Origin: Streptomyces glaucescens | Lineage (GTDB): Bacteria > Actinomycetota > Actinomycetes > Streptomycetales > Streptomycetaceae | Assembly: GCF_000761215.1 (NCBI RefSeq) | Contig: NZ_CP009438.1 | Span: 4,915,501-4,979,500, forward strand | DNA: 64,000 nucleotides | Reading direction: 5' to 3' | In this document: piece after piece, positions 52,375 to 62,396 of the stretch | How the letters are laid out: each line of letters begins with the position of its first letter | Position numbering within the stretch: the stretch's first letter is position 1 | Notes under the pieces: generated by a model | Seen by the model: the letters and a program-made list of their open reading frames with translations, nothing else | The model's database searches: none | Told to the model about the DNA's origin: nothing | Translations under genes and position numbers: made by a program

Positions 52375-53355
52375 ATGCTGCGCTTCCTCGTCCGCCGCGC
52401 CCTCGGCGCCGCCGTCATCCTCTTCCTGCTGAGCATCGTGACGTTCCTGATCTTCTTCGGGATGCCACGCGACCCGGCCCTGCTGATCTGCGGCAAGTCG
52501 TGCACGCCGGCCAACCTGGAGAACATCCGGCACGTGCTCGGCCTCGACCAGTCGATCCCCGAGCAGTACTGGCTGTTCCTGCAGAACCTGGTCCTGGGCA
52601 GCAACGATTTCCTGCAGGGTCCCTGCCCGGCGCCCTGCTTCGGCTACTCCTTCCACACCGGCGAAGCCGTCTGGGACACCCTCATCGACCGGCTGCCCAC
52701 CACCGTCTCCCTCACCATCGGCGGAGCCGTCTGCTTCCTGATCTTCGGCCTGGGCACCGGCCTGCTCGCCGCCTGGCGGCGCGGCACCCTCATCGACAAG
52801 GCGGCCACCGCCACCGCCATGGTCGTCAGCTCGATGCAGATCTACTTCCTCGGCCCGCTGGCCCTGGCGATCCTCGTCTACCAGATGCAGCTGTTCGACA
52901 AGCCGGCCTACAACGAGTTCACCAAGGACCCCGTCGCCTGGTTCGGCGGGCTGGTCATCCCCTGGGTGATCCTGTCGACGATCTTCGCCGCGCAGTACAC
53001 GCGCATGGCCCGCTCGGCGATGATCGAGCAGCTCCAGGAGGATCATGTGCGCACCGCCCGCGCCAAGGGCATGTCCCGGCGGTACGTCTTCTTCCGCTAC
53101 GCCTGGCGCGGCTCGCTGATCCCGATCGTCACCATCTTCGGCATCGACATGGGCTCCCTGCTCGGCGGCGCCATCATCACCGAGTACACCTTCGGCCTGC
53201 CCGGGCTGGGCCGCCTCGCGGTGGACGCCGTCTCCTTCAGCGACCTGCCGCTGCTGCTCGGCGTGATGCTCTTCTCCGCCGCCATGATCCTGCTGTTCAA
53301 CATCATCGTCGACGCCGCCTACGCCTTCATCGACCCCCGCGTCCGGCTGTCCTAG
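52375..53355 (+). CDS. bldKC: BldKC: oligopeptide ABC transporter permease (DppB/OppB type)
   Basis: A 326-residue permease with six membrane helices. It starts MLRFLVRRALGAAVILFLL as DppB-type permeases do. It has a longer first periplasmic loop with cysteines (LLICGKSCTPANL, GPCPAPCFGYSF), the EAA loop (EDHVRTARAKGMSRRYVFFR), and an end at AYAFIDPRVRLS. It would pair with BldKA to form the membrane channel. The ATPase genes follow at close spacing. Confidence 0.87.
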   Translation: MLRFLVRRALGAAVILFLLSIVTFLIFFGMPRDPALLICGKSCTPANLENIRHVLGLDQSIPEQYWLFLQNLVLGSNDFLQGPCPAPCFGYSFHTGEAVWDTLIDRLPTTVSLTIGGAVCFLIFGLGTGLLAAWRRGTLIDKAATATAMVVSSMQIYFLGPLALAILVYQMQLFDKPAYNEFTKDPVAWFGGLVIPWVILSTIFAAQYTRMARSAMIEQLQEDHVRTARAKGMSRRYVFFRYAWRGSLIPIVTIFGIDMGSLLGGAIITEYTFGLPGLGRLAVDAVSFSDLPLLLGVMLFSAAMILLFNIIVDAAYAFIDPRVRLS

Positions 53356-53365
53356 GAGCACTGTC

Positions 53366-54427
53366 GTGACCACTTCGACCAAGGAAGCCGGTGCTCCGCG
53401 CCCGGCCGCCGGGGACGCCTTCCTCTCGGTGCGCGACCTGCACGTCAGCTTCAGGACCGAGGACGGGACCGTCCGCGCGGTCGACGGGCTCTCGTTCGAC
53501 CTGGAACGCGGCCGGACCCTCGGCATCGTCGGCGAGTCCGGCTCCGGCAAGTCCGTCACCAACCTGACGATCCTCGGCCTGCACAACCCGATGTTCACCA
53601 CCGTCGAGGGGGAGATCCTGCTCGACGGCAAGGAGCTGACCACCGCCCGCGAGCCGGAGCTGGAGAAGCTGCGCGGCAACAAGGTCGCCATGATCTTCCA
53701 GGACCCGCTCACCGCGCTTTCCCCGTACTACACGGTGGGCCGGCAGATCGCGGAGCCGTTCCGCAAGCACACCGGTGCCTCCAAGCGGGAGGCATGGGAC
53801 CGCGCGGTCGAGATGCTGGGCAAGGTCGGCATCCCCAACCCCGGGCAGCGGGCCAGGGACTATCCGCACCAGTTCTCCGGCGGCATGCGGCAGCGCGCGA
53901 TGATCGCCATGGCGCTGGTCTGCGACCCCGACCTGCTGATCGCCGACGAACCGACCACCGCCCTCGACGTGACGGTGCAGGCGCAGATCCTCGACCTGCT
54001 CAAGGACCTCCAGCGGGAGTTCGGTTCGGCGATCATCTTCATCACCCACGACCTCGGTGTCATCGCGGACATGGCCGACGACATCATGGTGATGTACGCG
54101 GGCAACGCGGTGGAGCGCGGGACGGTGGACGAGGTGCTGAGGGCACCCCAGCACCCGTACACCTGGGGCCTGCTGAACTCCATGCCCCGCCTCGACTCGG
54201 ACGTCGCCGTGCCCCTGGCGCCGATTCCCGGCACGCCGCCCTCGCTGCTCACCCCGCCGTCCGGGTGCCGTTTCCATCCCCGCTGCACCTTCCAGGACCG
54301 GGTGGCCGGCGCGCGGTGTGTCACCGAGCGCCCGCTGCTGGGCCCGGACCGGGACTCCGCCTGCCATCTGACGGCGGAGCAGAAGCGGACCGTCTTCATC
54401 GAAGAGATCAAGCCCCGGCTGGGCTGA
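53366..54427 (+). CDS. bldKD: BldKD: oligopeptide transporter ATPase (DppD/OppD type)
   Basis: A 353-residue ATPase with Walker A GESGSGKS at 56-63, Q-loop MIFQDPLTALSPYYTVG, signature FSGGMRQRAMIAMAL, Walker B LLIADEPTTALDVT and the C-terminal OppD/F extension (GTPPSLLTPPSGCRFHPRC, with cysteines that in DppD/OppD proteins bind a [4Fe-4S] cluster). The GTG start is preceded by AGGAG 7 bases upstream. Unlike bldKE, it shows ordinary divergence from its paralogue in the opposite operon. Confidence 0.9.
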   Translation: MTTSTKEAGAPRPAAGDAFLSVRDLHVSFRTEDGTVRAVDGLSFDLERGRTLGIVGESGSGKSVTNLTILGLHNPMFTTVEGEILLDGKELTTAREPELEKLRGNKVAMIFQDPLTALSPYYTVGRQIAEPFRKHTGASKREAWDRAVEMLGKVGIPNPGQRARDYPHQFSGGMRQRAMIAMALVCDPDLLIADEPTTALDVTVQAQILDLLKDLQREFGSAIIFITHDLGVIADMADDIMVMYAGNAVERGTVDEVLRAPQHPYTWGLLNSMPRLDSDVAVPLAPIPGTPPSLLTPPSGCRFHPRCTFQDRVAGARCVTERPLLGPDRDSACHLTAEQKRTVFIEEIKPRLG

Positions 54428-54446
54428 CAGTGGAGAAAGAGGAGTC

Positions 54447-55568
54447 ATGAAGGAAGACCTCGTCCTCCCCGCCCCGCGCGAGGCGGGTGCCGGACCGGAG
54501 GGGGAACCGCTGCTGGTGGTGGAGGGCCTGACCAAGCACTTCCCGGTCAAGGGCGGCTTCCCGGTGCGGCGCACCATCGGCCAGGTGCAGGCGGTGGACG
54601 GCATCGACCTGGCCGTGCGGGCCGGGGAGAGCTTCGGTCTCGTGGGGGAGTCGGGCTGCGGCAAGTCGACCACGGGCCGGCTGATCACACGGCTCATGGA
54701 GCCGACCGCGGGCCGGATCTCCTACCGGGGCCGGGACATCACCCACGCCTCCCGCAAGCAACTCGCGCCGGTCCGCTCCGAGATCCAGATGATCTTCCAG
54801 GACCCGTACTCCTCGCTGAATCCGCGCCAGACCGTCGGCAAGATCATTTCCGGTCCGATGGAGATCAACGGGATCGAGCCGCAGGGCGGCCGGGAGAAGC
54901 GGGTCCGCGAGCTCCTGGAGATCGTCGGCCTCAACCCCGAGCACTACAACCGCTTCCCGCACGAGTTCTCCGGCGGGCAGCGCCAGCGCATCGGCGTGGC
55001 CCGGGCCCTGGCGCTGGAGCCGAAGCTGATCGTCGCGGACGAGCCGGTCTCCGCGCTGGACGTCTCCATCCAGGCGCAGGTCGTCAACCTGCTCCAGCAG
55101 GTGCAGCGCGACCTCGGCATCGCGTTCGTCTTCATCGCCCACGACCTCGCCGTCGTACGGCACTTCTCGCAGCGCGTCGCGGTCATGTACCTGGGGAAGA
55201 TCATCGAGGTCGGTGACCGCGACTCCATCTACACCCGCCCTCGGCACCCCTACACCCACGCCCTGCTCTCCGCGGTGCCCGAGGTGAGCGTGGCCGGCGA
55301 GGGGGCGGGCCCGCGCGAACGTATCCGCCTCGCCGGCGACGTGCCGTCCCCGATCGCCCCGCCCTCCGGCTGCCGCTTCCGCACCCGCTGCTGGAAGGCG
55401 CAGGAGAAGTGCGCCACCGAGGAACCGCCGCTGGTCCGGCTGCCGGGCAACCGGGAGGGCCATCTGTCGGCCTGTCACTTCCCGGAGGACCCGACGACCG
55501 AGGCGCGCGCGGAGGACATCGTGCTGGACCCGGCCCTCGCGGCGCTGGAGGAGGGGACGGGGGACTGA
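54447..55568 (+). CDS. bldKE: BldKE: oligopeptide transporter ATPase (DppF/OppF type)
   Basis: A 373-residue ATPase with Walker A GESGCGKST at 67-75, signature FSGGQRQRIGVARALALEP, Walker B LIVADEPVSALDVS and a C-terminal OppF extension with PPSGCRFRTRCWKAQEKC. It forms the heterodimeric motor with BldKD. Codons for roughly residues 136-248 are, apart from one base, identical to the matching part of the second operon's ATPase on the other strand (see the repeat entries). It is the last gene of the operon; the stop is 58 bp before the DinB-like gene. Confidence 0.9.
   Translation: MKEDLVLPAPREAGAGPEGEPLLVVEGLTKHFPVKGGFPVRRTIGQVQAVDGIDLAVRAGESFGLVGESGCGKSTTGRLITRLMEPTAGRISYRGRDITHASRKQLAPVRSEIQMIFQDPYSSLNPRQTVGKIISGPMEINGIEPQGGREKRVRELLEIVGLNPEHYNRFPHEFSGGQRQRIGVARALALEPKLIVADEPVSALDVSIQAQVVNLLQQVQRDLGIAFVFIAHDLAVVRHFSQRVAVMYLGKIIEVGDRDSIYTRPRHPYTHALLSAVPEVSVAGEGAGPRERIRLAGDVPSPIAPPSGCRFRTRCWKAQEKCATEEPPLVRLPGNREGHLSACHFPEDPTTEARAEDIVLDPALAALEEGTGD
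54852..55192 (+). repeat. Left arm of a 341-bp inverted repeat (in bldKE)
   Basis: Compared base by base with the reverse complement of 56615-56955, this segment differs at one position only (54911, G against A), and 54912-55192 (281 bp) is identical. Mismatches begin immediately outside both ends (54851 and 55193 onward). Confidence 0.93.
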
Positions 55569-55626
55569 GGAGGACGGGGCACTAATTGACTCGACGGCGC
55601 GGTGACGGTCGGTCATGCTCTCCCCG

Positions 55627-56130
55627 ATGACACGCACCGACACGCCTCCCGCCTGGGACGAGCGCACCCAGCTGACCACCTTCCTCGACTACACGCGGGA
55701 CACGGCCCGCGCCAAGTGCGAGGGCGTCTCGGCGGAGGGCGCCCGCACGGCGCCCCTGCCGGGCTCGCCCCTGATGACGATCTCCGGTCTGATCAACCAC
55801 CTGCGGTGGGTCGAGTACTACTGGTTCCAGGTGTTCTTCCTCGGCGAGGAGGACGAGGGCCCGTGGACCGAGGAGGACCCGGACCGCGAGATGCGCATCG
55901 CGGTCGACATCCCGCTGCCGGACCTGCTGCGCGAGTACGCCGAGCAGGCCGCCCGCTACCGGGAGCTGGTCGCCGCCCACGACCTCGGCACCCGGTCCCG
56001 GCGGACCATCCGCGACGGCCGCCACGTCGACCTGCGCTGGATCCTGCACCACCTCATCGAGGAGACGGCCCGGCACAACGGCCACCTCGACATCGTCCGC
56101 GAGCTGGTGGACGGCACCACCGGCGTGTAG
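55627..56130 (+). CDS. DinB-like (DUF664) four-helix metalloprotein
   Basis: A 167-residue DinB/DUF664 protein. Such proteins are small four-helix bundles with a three-histidine metal site, some acting as thiol-dependent transferases. The His ligands are in GLINHLRWVEYYW and in LRWILHHLIEETARHNGHLD; W/F-rich surroundings are typical. I chose MTRTDTPPAWDERTQ (55627). An ATG at 55615 is also in frame, and neither has a Shine-Dalgarno sequence. A TTGACT at about 55587 could place transcription start near the ATG. It lies alone between the two tail-to-tail oligopeptide operons. Confidence 0.85.
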   Translation: MTRTDTPPAWDERTQLTTFLDYTRDTARAKCEGVSAEGARTAPLPGSPLMTISGLINHLRWVEYYWFQVFFLGEEDEGPWTEEDPDREMRIAVDIPLPDLLREYAEQAARYRELVAAHDLGTRSRRTIRDGRHVDLRWILHHLIEETARHNGHLDIVRELVDGTTGV

Positions 56131-56146
56131 GACACCGGGACACAGC

Positions 56147-56178
56147 GAAGGCCCGCGCCTGGGGAGGCGCGGGCCTTC
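56147..56178. terminator. Bidirectional terminator between the DinB-like gene and the second oligopeptide operon
   Basis: GAAGGCCCGCGCCT (56147-56160) and AGGCGCGGGCCTTC (56165-56178) form a perfect 14-bp stem with a GGGG loop between convergent genes. Confidence 0.9.
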
Positions 56179-56265
56179 TGCCCCGGGAGCGGACGTTCGC
56201 GGGCTCGGGTCAATGGGCCGGTGAAGGTCCGTTCCGTGGTGGCGGCTGACGGAAAAGGGGTGTTG

Positions 56266-57315
<1,050 letters not shown>

Positions 57316-57341
57316 GATCGTGAAATCCCGTCTCTTGTACG

Positions 57342-58379
57342 TCAGTTCTGCCGGGAGCCGGCGAGGTCGGCGAGGAGGTCGGCGCGCTGCTCGGGGGTGA
57401 GGTGGCAGGCGGAGCCGCGGCCGTCCACCACGTCGAGGAGCGGCCGCTCGGTGGCGCACAGCCCGCCCGCGACCTTCTCCGGGAACGCGCAGCGCGGGTG
57501 GAAACGGCACCCCGTCGGCGGGTTGAGCAGCGACGGCGGCGAGCCCGGGATCGGGTTCAGCGGCACGTCGACCGGGTGGTCAAGGCTCGGCATGGAGCCC
57601 AGCAGTCCCCAGGTGTACGGGTGCCGCGGGGTGCGCAGCACCTCCTTCTTGGTGCCGCGCTCCACGCACCGGCCGCCGTACATCACCAGCACGTCGTCGG
57701 CGATGTCCGCGATCACGCCCAGGTCGTGGGTGATGAAGATGATCGAGGTGCCGAACTCCTGCTGGAGGTCCTTGAGCAGGTCCATGATCTGCGCCTGCAC
57801 GGTCACGTCGAGCGCGGTGGTCGGCTCGTCCGCGATCAGCAGCTCGGGGTCGCAGACCAGGGCCATCGCGATCATCGCGCGCTGGCGCATACCGCCGGAG
57901 AACTGGTGCGGGTAGTCGTCCACCCGGACGTCCGGCTGCGGGATGCCGACCCGGCGCAGCATCTCGACCGCCCGCGCCCTGGCCTCCTGCTTGGAGGCAC
58001 CGGTGTGCTTGCGGTAGGTCTCGGCGATCTGCCGGCCCACGGTGTGGTACGGCGACAGCGAGGCCAGGGCGTCCTGGAAGATCATCGCCATCTTGTTGCC
58101 GCGCAGCTTCTCCAGCTCCCGCTCGCCGGCGGTCAGCAGCTCCTTGCCGTCGAGCAGGATCTCCCCGTCGAGGCTGGTGCGCTTGCGGTCGTGCAGGCCG
58201 AGGATCGCCAGGTTGGTGACGGACTTGCCGGAGCCCGACTCGCCCACGATGCCGAGCGTCTGTCCCTTCGCCAGGTCGAAGGAGAGACCGTCGACGGCCT
58301 TGACGATGCCGTCTTCGGTGGAGAAGTGGACCTTCAGGTCCCTGACGGACAGGAAGGGCTGCTGGTCGGTGCTCGTCAC
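57342..58379 (-). CDS. Oligopeptide/dipeptide transporter ATPase (DppD/OppD type), second operon
   Basis: A 345-residue ATPase with Walker A GESGSGKS, signature FSGGMRQRAMIAMAL, Walker B LLIADEPTTALDVT and the C-terminal PPSLLNPPTGCRFHPRCAFP cysteine region. It is a paralogue of BldKD with many silent differences. The GTG at 58379 has AGGAG about 8 bases upstream. It stands 26 bp before the OppF-type ATPase. Confidence 0.92.
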   Translation of the reverse strand: MTSTDQQPFLSVRDLKVHFSTEDGIVKAVDGLSFDLAKGQTLGIVGESGSGKSVTNLAILGLHDRKRTSLDGEILLDGKELLTAGERELEKLRGNKMAMIFQDALASLSPYHTVGRQIAETYRKHTGASKQEARARAVEMLRRVGIPQPDVRVDDYPHQFSGGMRQRAMIAMALVCDPELLIADEPTTALDVTVQAQIMDLLKDLQQEFGTSIIFITHDLGVIADIADDVLVMYGGRCVERGTKKEVLRTPRHPYTWGLLGSMPSLDHPVDVPLNPIPGSPPSLLNPPTGCRFHPRCAFPEKVAGGLCATERPLLDVVDGRGSACHLTPEQRADLLADLAGSRQN

Positions 58380-58427
58380 GGGGACGCTCCTGAGGGGGGT
58401 GATGCCGGGCTAGCTGGTGGGGCCGGG

Positions 58428-59408
58428 TCAGGCGAGCCGGATACGCGGGTCGATGAGGGCGTAGACGAGGTCCACGAGGATGTTGGCGAAGACGATCGCC
58501 GTCGCGGCGACGACGGTCACGCCGAGGAGCATGGGCAGGTCGCTGTCGGTGACCGCGCGCACCGCCCGGGTGCCGAGCCCCTGGAGGCTGAACGTGGACT
58601 CGGTGATGATCGCGCCGCCGATCAGGGTGCCCATGTCGATGCCGAAGATCGTCACGATCGGGCCCATGGCTCCGCGCCAGGCGAAGCGGAAGAAGACGTT
58701 GCGTCCGGACAGGCCCTTGGCCCGCGCCGTGCGTACGTAGTCCTCGCTCAGCTGCTCGACCAGCTGCGAGCGGGTCATACGGGTGTAGTTCGCGGTGAAG
58801 ATGATCGACAGCACCAGCCACGGCAGCAGCAGCCCCGAGACCCAGGCGCCGGGGTTCTCGGTGAACGGCGTGTACGACGGCGGGTCCAGCACGCCGAGCT
58901 GCTGCACCAGGAAGAACATGGCGATGTAGCCGACGAAGTAGATCTGGAGCGAGGAGCCGAGCAGCGACAGGGAGCTGGCGGTCTTGTCCATCCAGGTGCC
59001 CTGCTTGACCGCGGCGATCATGCCCGCGCCGACACCGATGATCAGGAAGAAGAAGGCTGCGCCGAGGGCCAGCGAGATGGTGGTGGGCAGGTCCGTCTTG
59101 ATGGTCTCGAAGACGGGCTCGCTGTTGGTGAACGAGTAACCGAGGCAGGGGGCGTTGCAGTGCCCGATGCCCGCGTAGTCACGGCCCACGAAGATGCCCT
59201 GGAGCCAGTGCCAGTACTGGACCGGCATGGGATCGGCGATCCCCAGGTTCACCCGCACCTGTTCCAGCAGCTCCGCGTCACAGACCTTGCCGCAGGCCAT
59301 GCGGGCCGGGTCGCGCGGGATCGCGTAGAAGAGGAAGAAGGTGACGGCGCTGATGACCAGCAGAATGACGAGTGCGCCGATCACTCGGCGGATCAGGAAT
59401 CGGAACAT
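58428..59408 (-). CDS. Oligopeptide/dipeptide transporter permease (DppB type), second operon
   Basis: A 326-residue permease of the same length as BldKC, starting MFRFLIRRVIGALVILLVIS and ending LVYALIDPRIRLA. It has six membrane helices, cysteine-containing periplasmic loop segments (ARMACGKVCDAEL, GHCNAPCLGYSF) at the same places as BldKC, and the EAA loop SEDYVRTARAKGLSGRNVFF. It lies after the binding-protein gene, separated by a strong hairpin. Confidence 0.92.
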   Translation of the reverse strand: MFRFLIRRVIGALVILLVISAVTFFLFYAIPRDPARMACGKVCDAELLEQVRVNLGIADPMPVQYWHWLQGIFVGRDYAGIGHCNAPCLGYSFTNSEPVFETIKTDLPTTISLALGAAFFFLIIGVGAGMIAAVKQGTWMDKTASSLSLLGSSLQIYFVGYIAMFFLVQQLGVLDPPSYTPFTENPGAWVSGLLLPWLVLSIIFTANYTRMTRSQLVEQLSEDYVRTARAKGLSGRNVFFRFAWRGAMGPIVTIFGIDMGTLIGGAIITESTFSLQGLGTRAVRAVTDSDLPMLLGVTVVAATAIVFANILVDLVYALIDPRIRLA

Positions 59409-59467
59409 GGGTGCGGACTTTCCGGACGGGGCGCCGTCGCCGGGGCGTGGGGAGCGTGGACGGGGCC

Positions 59468-59500
59468 GGGGCGGCGGACCGCTGAGTGGTCCGCCGCCCC
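59468..59500 (-). terminator. Hairpin after the second operon's binding-protein gene
   Basis: GGGGCGGCGGACC (59468-59480) and GGTCCGCCGCCCC (59488-59500) form a perfect 13-bp stem with a 7-base loop, 9 bp after the stop of the binding-protein gene and before the DppB-type permease. It mirrors the hairpin after bldKB. Confidence 0.78.
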
Positions 59501-59509
59501 GAGGGTGCG

Positions 59510-61270
59510 TCAGGCCTTGACGAAGACCTTGCCGAGGGCGATGGCGGTGTCACCGGCGTTCCAGACCACGCCGCCGACCTTGGAACCGTAGAAGTAGTTC
59601 CGGATCGGGTGGTAGTCGGGAACGCAGGCCGCCAGCTCCATGATCTGGCGGTCGATCTCGCCCCAGGCCTTGTTGGCCTTCTCCGGGTCGGTCTCGACGG
59701 ACGCCGCGGCGATCGCCTTGTTGACGCCGGTGTTGTTGAGCTGCGCCCAGTTGACGCCGCCCTCGGCGATCTGGCTGCCGTCCCAGCAGGGGAAGATCAC
59801 CGCGTAGCCGGCCGGCCAGTCCGGGCCCCAGCCGGCCGCGAAGAGGTCGAACTCGTTGTCGAGCTGGCCGATCTCGCTGTAGAAGGTGGTCTTGTCGACC
59901 TGCTTGGTCACCACGCTGAAGCCCGCCTTCTCCAGGGCGTTCTTGATGGTGACGGCTTCCTTCACGGCCTTGTCGGACTGCTGGAAGGCGATGACCAGCT
60001 TCTGGCCCTCCTTGCCGGCCTCCTTCAGCAGCGCCTTGGCCTTCTCCGGGTCGCCCATCGGCTTGGTCTTCTTGCCGTACAGGTCGAAGTCGGTGTGGCC
60101 CGGGGTGAGCGGCGAGATGATGGTGGTCGCCGTCTCGGTGACCTGGGAGCCACCGCGCTGCTGCTTCAGCTGCTGCGCCGGCCAGGCCCAGTTGATGGCC
60201 TGGCGGACCTTCTGGTCCTTGATCCGGGTCATGTTGATCGGGAAGTAGAAGCAGGTGGTGTCGACCTGGGTCATCACGCGCTGCTTCAGCTTGGCGTCGC
60301 CCATGACCTTCTGGACGCGCTCGGAGGCGACCTCGTTCAGCAGGGACAGGGCGTACTGGTCGTTGCCGCGGTCCGCGATGTACCGGTCGGTGGACGCCAG
60401 CGACTGGTAGCCGAACTGCATGACGACCTTGTCCGGGTAGCCGTTGCGGACCGGGTCCTTGTCGGCCTCCCAGTGCTCGTTGCGCACCAGGGTGAGGGAC
60501 TTGTCGATGCTGCGGCTCTCGATCTTGTACGGGCCGCAGGAGTACGGACGCTTGTCGTACTTCTTCTGCGTGTCGTGCTTCTTCGGCACGATGGCGAAGC
60601 CGCGCATGGCCAGCATGTAGTTGAAGTCGGCGTGACCCTCCTTCAGGCGGAAGGTGATGGTGTTGCCGGAGACCTCGATGGACTTCAGGTGCTTGCCCTC
60701 GTACGGGCCCTTGTACTTGTCACCGCCCTCGAGCCAGTTCTGCGGGTAGCGCGGGCCCTCGGTGACGAAGTCGGCGAACAGGCGCTCGAAGGTGTGGCGG
60801 ACGTCCTCGATGGTGACGACCGCGCCGTCCTCCCACTTGACGCCGTCCTTCAGCGTGAAGGACCAGGTCTTGCCGCCGTCCTTCATGGTGCCGGGGTCCG
60901 TGGCCAGGTCGCCGACCAGGGTCGTGTTGCCCTTGGCGTCGACGCGGTAGCCGGTCAGACCGCGCAGGAACAGCACCGAGCCCGCGCCGGTGTACGACGA
61001 GTAGATCTGGGCCGGGTCCAGGTGGTCGAAGTCGATCTGGTCCAGCGTGTAGAGCGTGCCGCCCTTCTTCGCGCCGGGCATCTCCGGGGCCGGGCCCTGG
61101 GAGTCGGCCTTGGTGCCGACGGTGATGGTGGCGGCCTCGGCCTTGTCCATCGACGGGGCCTTGCTCGCGCTGTTGCCGCCCGCGTTGCCGCTGGAGCAGG
61201 CGCTCAGCGCCATGGTCGAGCCGGCCGCCACACCCGTGGCTATGAGGAAGTTTCTGCGGGAGAAGGACAT
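59510..61270 (-). CDS. Peptide-binding lipoprotein with twin-arginine signal, second operon
   Basis: A 586-residue SBP_bac_5 protein. The N-terminus MSFSRRNFLIATGVAAG carries a consensus twin-arginine motif (SRRNFL), followed by the lipobox LSAC with Cys25. It is therefore predicted to be Tat-exported and lipidated, unlike BldKB, which has a Sec signal. The mature part begins with a Ser/Asn/Gly linker, then DSQGPAPEMPGAKKGGTLYT, FTLKDGVKWEDGAVVTIEDV, VRNEHWEADKDPVRNG and FDLFAAGWGPDWPAGYA. The phrase DSQGPAPE-PGAK is shared with BldKB, showing close paralogy. The ligand is probably an oligopeptide. Confidence 0.92.
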   Translation of the reverse strand: MSFSRRNFLIATGVAAGSTMALSACSSGNAGGNSASKAPSMDKAEAATITVGTKADSQGPAPEMPGAKKGGTLYTLDQIDFDHLDPAQIYSSYTGAGSVLFLRGLTGYRVDAKGNTTLVGDLATDPGTMKDGGKTWSFTLKDGVKWEDGAVVTIEDVRHTFERLFADFVTEGPRYPQNWLEGGDKYKGPYEGKHLKSIEVSGNTITFRLKEGHADFNYMLAMRGFAIVPKKHDTQKKYDKRPYSCGPYKIESRSIDKSLTLVRNEHWEADKDPVRNGYPDKVVMQFGYQSLASTDRYIADRGNDQYALSLLNEVASERVQKVMGDAKLKQRVMTQVDTTCFYFPINMTRIKDQKVRQAINWAWPAQQLKQQRGGSQVTETATTIISPLTPGHTDFDLYGKKTKPMGDPEKAKALLKEAGKEGQKLVIAFQQSDKAVKEAVTIKNALEKAGFSVVTKQVDKTTFYSEIGQLDNEFDLFAAGWGPDWPAGYAVIFPCWDGSQIAEGGVNWAQLNNTGVNKAIAAASVETDPEKANKAWGEIDRQIMELAACVPDYHPIRNYFYGSKVGGVVWNAGDTAIALGKVFVKA

Positions 61271-61367
61271 GGCTTACCTGCCTAGGGGTAAAGGGTTGGT
61301 CGAAGGTGCAGCTCGCCGGGCAGCGGTGACCGGGCGTGGGAGTGGTGCGGGTGCTCGGTGCCGTGGG

Positions 61368-62396
61368 TCAGCGCTTGGACTTCGGGTCCAGGGCGTCACG
61401 GACGGAGTCGCCGAGCAGGTTGAACGCGAGGACGAAGATGATCATCGTCACGCCCGGGAAGATCATGAAGGTGATGTCGTCCGTGTAGAACGTGGCACCG
61501 CGCTGGATCATCACGCCCCAGTCGGGGGTCGGGTCGATGATGCCGACACCGAGGAAGGCCAGGCCCGCCTCGGCGGTGACGAACGCCGGGAGCATCAGCG
61601 TGGACTGGATCAGGATCGGCGTCCACAGGTTGGGCAGCAGCTCCTTGAAGATGATCCGGGCCGGCGACGCGCCGGTCACCTTCGCGGCCTCCACGAACTC
61701 GCGCTCGCGCAGGGCGAGCACCTGGCCGCGCAGCAGCCGGGCGATGGAGGCCCAGCCGAAGGCCGTGAGGACCAGGATCAGGCAGGTGGCCCGCAGTGAG
61801 GTCGGGATCTCCTCGTCCGGAGCGACGAAGAGGCCGTAGACGACCGGCATGAAGGCGATGAAGAACAGGGTGGACGGGAACGACAGCAGGACGTCGATGA
61901 CCCGGCCGATGAGGAAGTCGGTGCGGCCGCCGAGGTAGCCGGCGGTGATGCCGACGATCACGCCGATCAGCGTGACCAGCACCGTGGTAGCGGTGGCGAT
62001 CAGCAGCGACGTGCGGATGCCGTAGATCAGGAAGGTGAAGACGTCGCGGCCCATGGCGGGCTCCACGCCGAACCAGAAGTCGCCGTCGATGCCGCCGTTG
62101 GCCTTGATGGGGAAGCCCGCGTCATTGAGGAGCCCGGGGATCTCCTGGCCGTACTGGGTGTACGGGTCCTTGCCGTAGAGCGCGGAGATCAGCGGCGCGC
62201 ACAGGGCGATCACGAAGAAGAAGATCACGATGCAGGCGGATATGACGCCCGTGCGGTCGCGCTTGAAGCGACGCCACGCCAGCTGGCCGGGGGAACGGCT
62301 CTCGCTGGGGTTCGGGGCGGGAGAAGTGCTCGACTTCTCGGCGCTCTCGTCGGTCACCTCAAGCGGGGCAGCCGCGGATGCAGTTGGGGGGGTCAT
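61368..62396 (-). CDS. Oligopeptide/dipeptide transporter permease (DppC type), second operon
   Basis: A 342-residue permease, first gene of the second operon and paralogue of BldKA: hydrophilic N-terminus, RTGVISACIVIFFFVIALCA helix, GIDGDFWFGVEPAMGRDVFT loop, EAA loop REREFVEAAKVTGASPARII, end in LGDSVRDALDPKSKR. The ATG at 62396 has AGGAG 6 bases upstream. The frame is open to 62471, but that part is promoter. It has a much better ribosome-binding site than bldKA. Confidence 0.92.
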   Translation of the reverse strand: MTPPTASAAAPLEVTDESAEKSSTSPAPNPSESRSPGQLAWRRFKRDRTGVISACIVIFFFVIALCAPLISALYGKDPYTQYGQEIPGLLNDAGFPIKANGGIDGDFWFGVEPAMGRDVFTFLIYGIRTSLLIATATTVLVTLIGVIVGITAGYLGGRTDFLIGRVIDVLLSFPSTLFFIAFMPVVYGLFVAPDEEIPTSLRATCLILVLTAFGWASIARLLRGQVLALREREFVEAAKVTGASPARIIFKELLPNLWTPILIQSTLMLPAFVTAEAGLAFLGVGIIDPTPDWGVMIQRGATFYTDDITFMIFPGVTMIIFVLAFNLLGDSVRDALDPKSKR

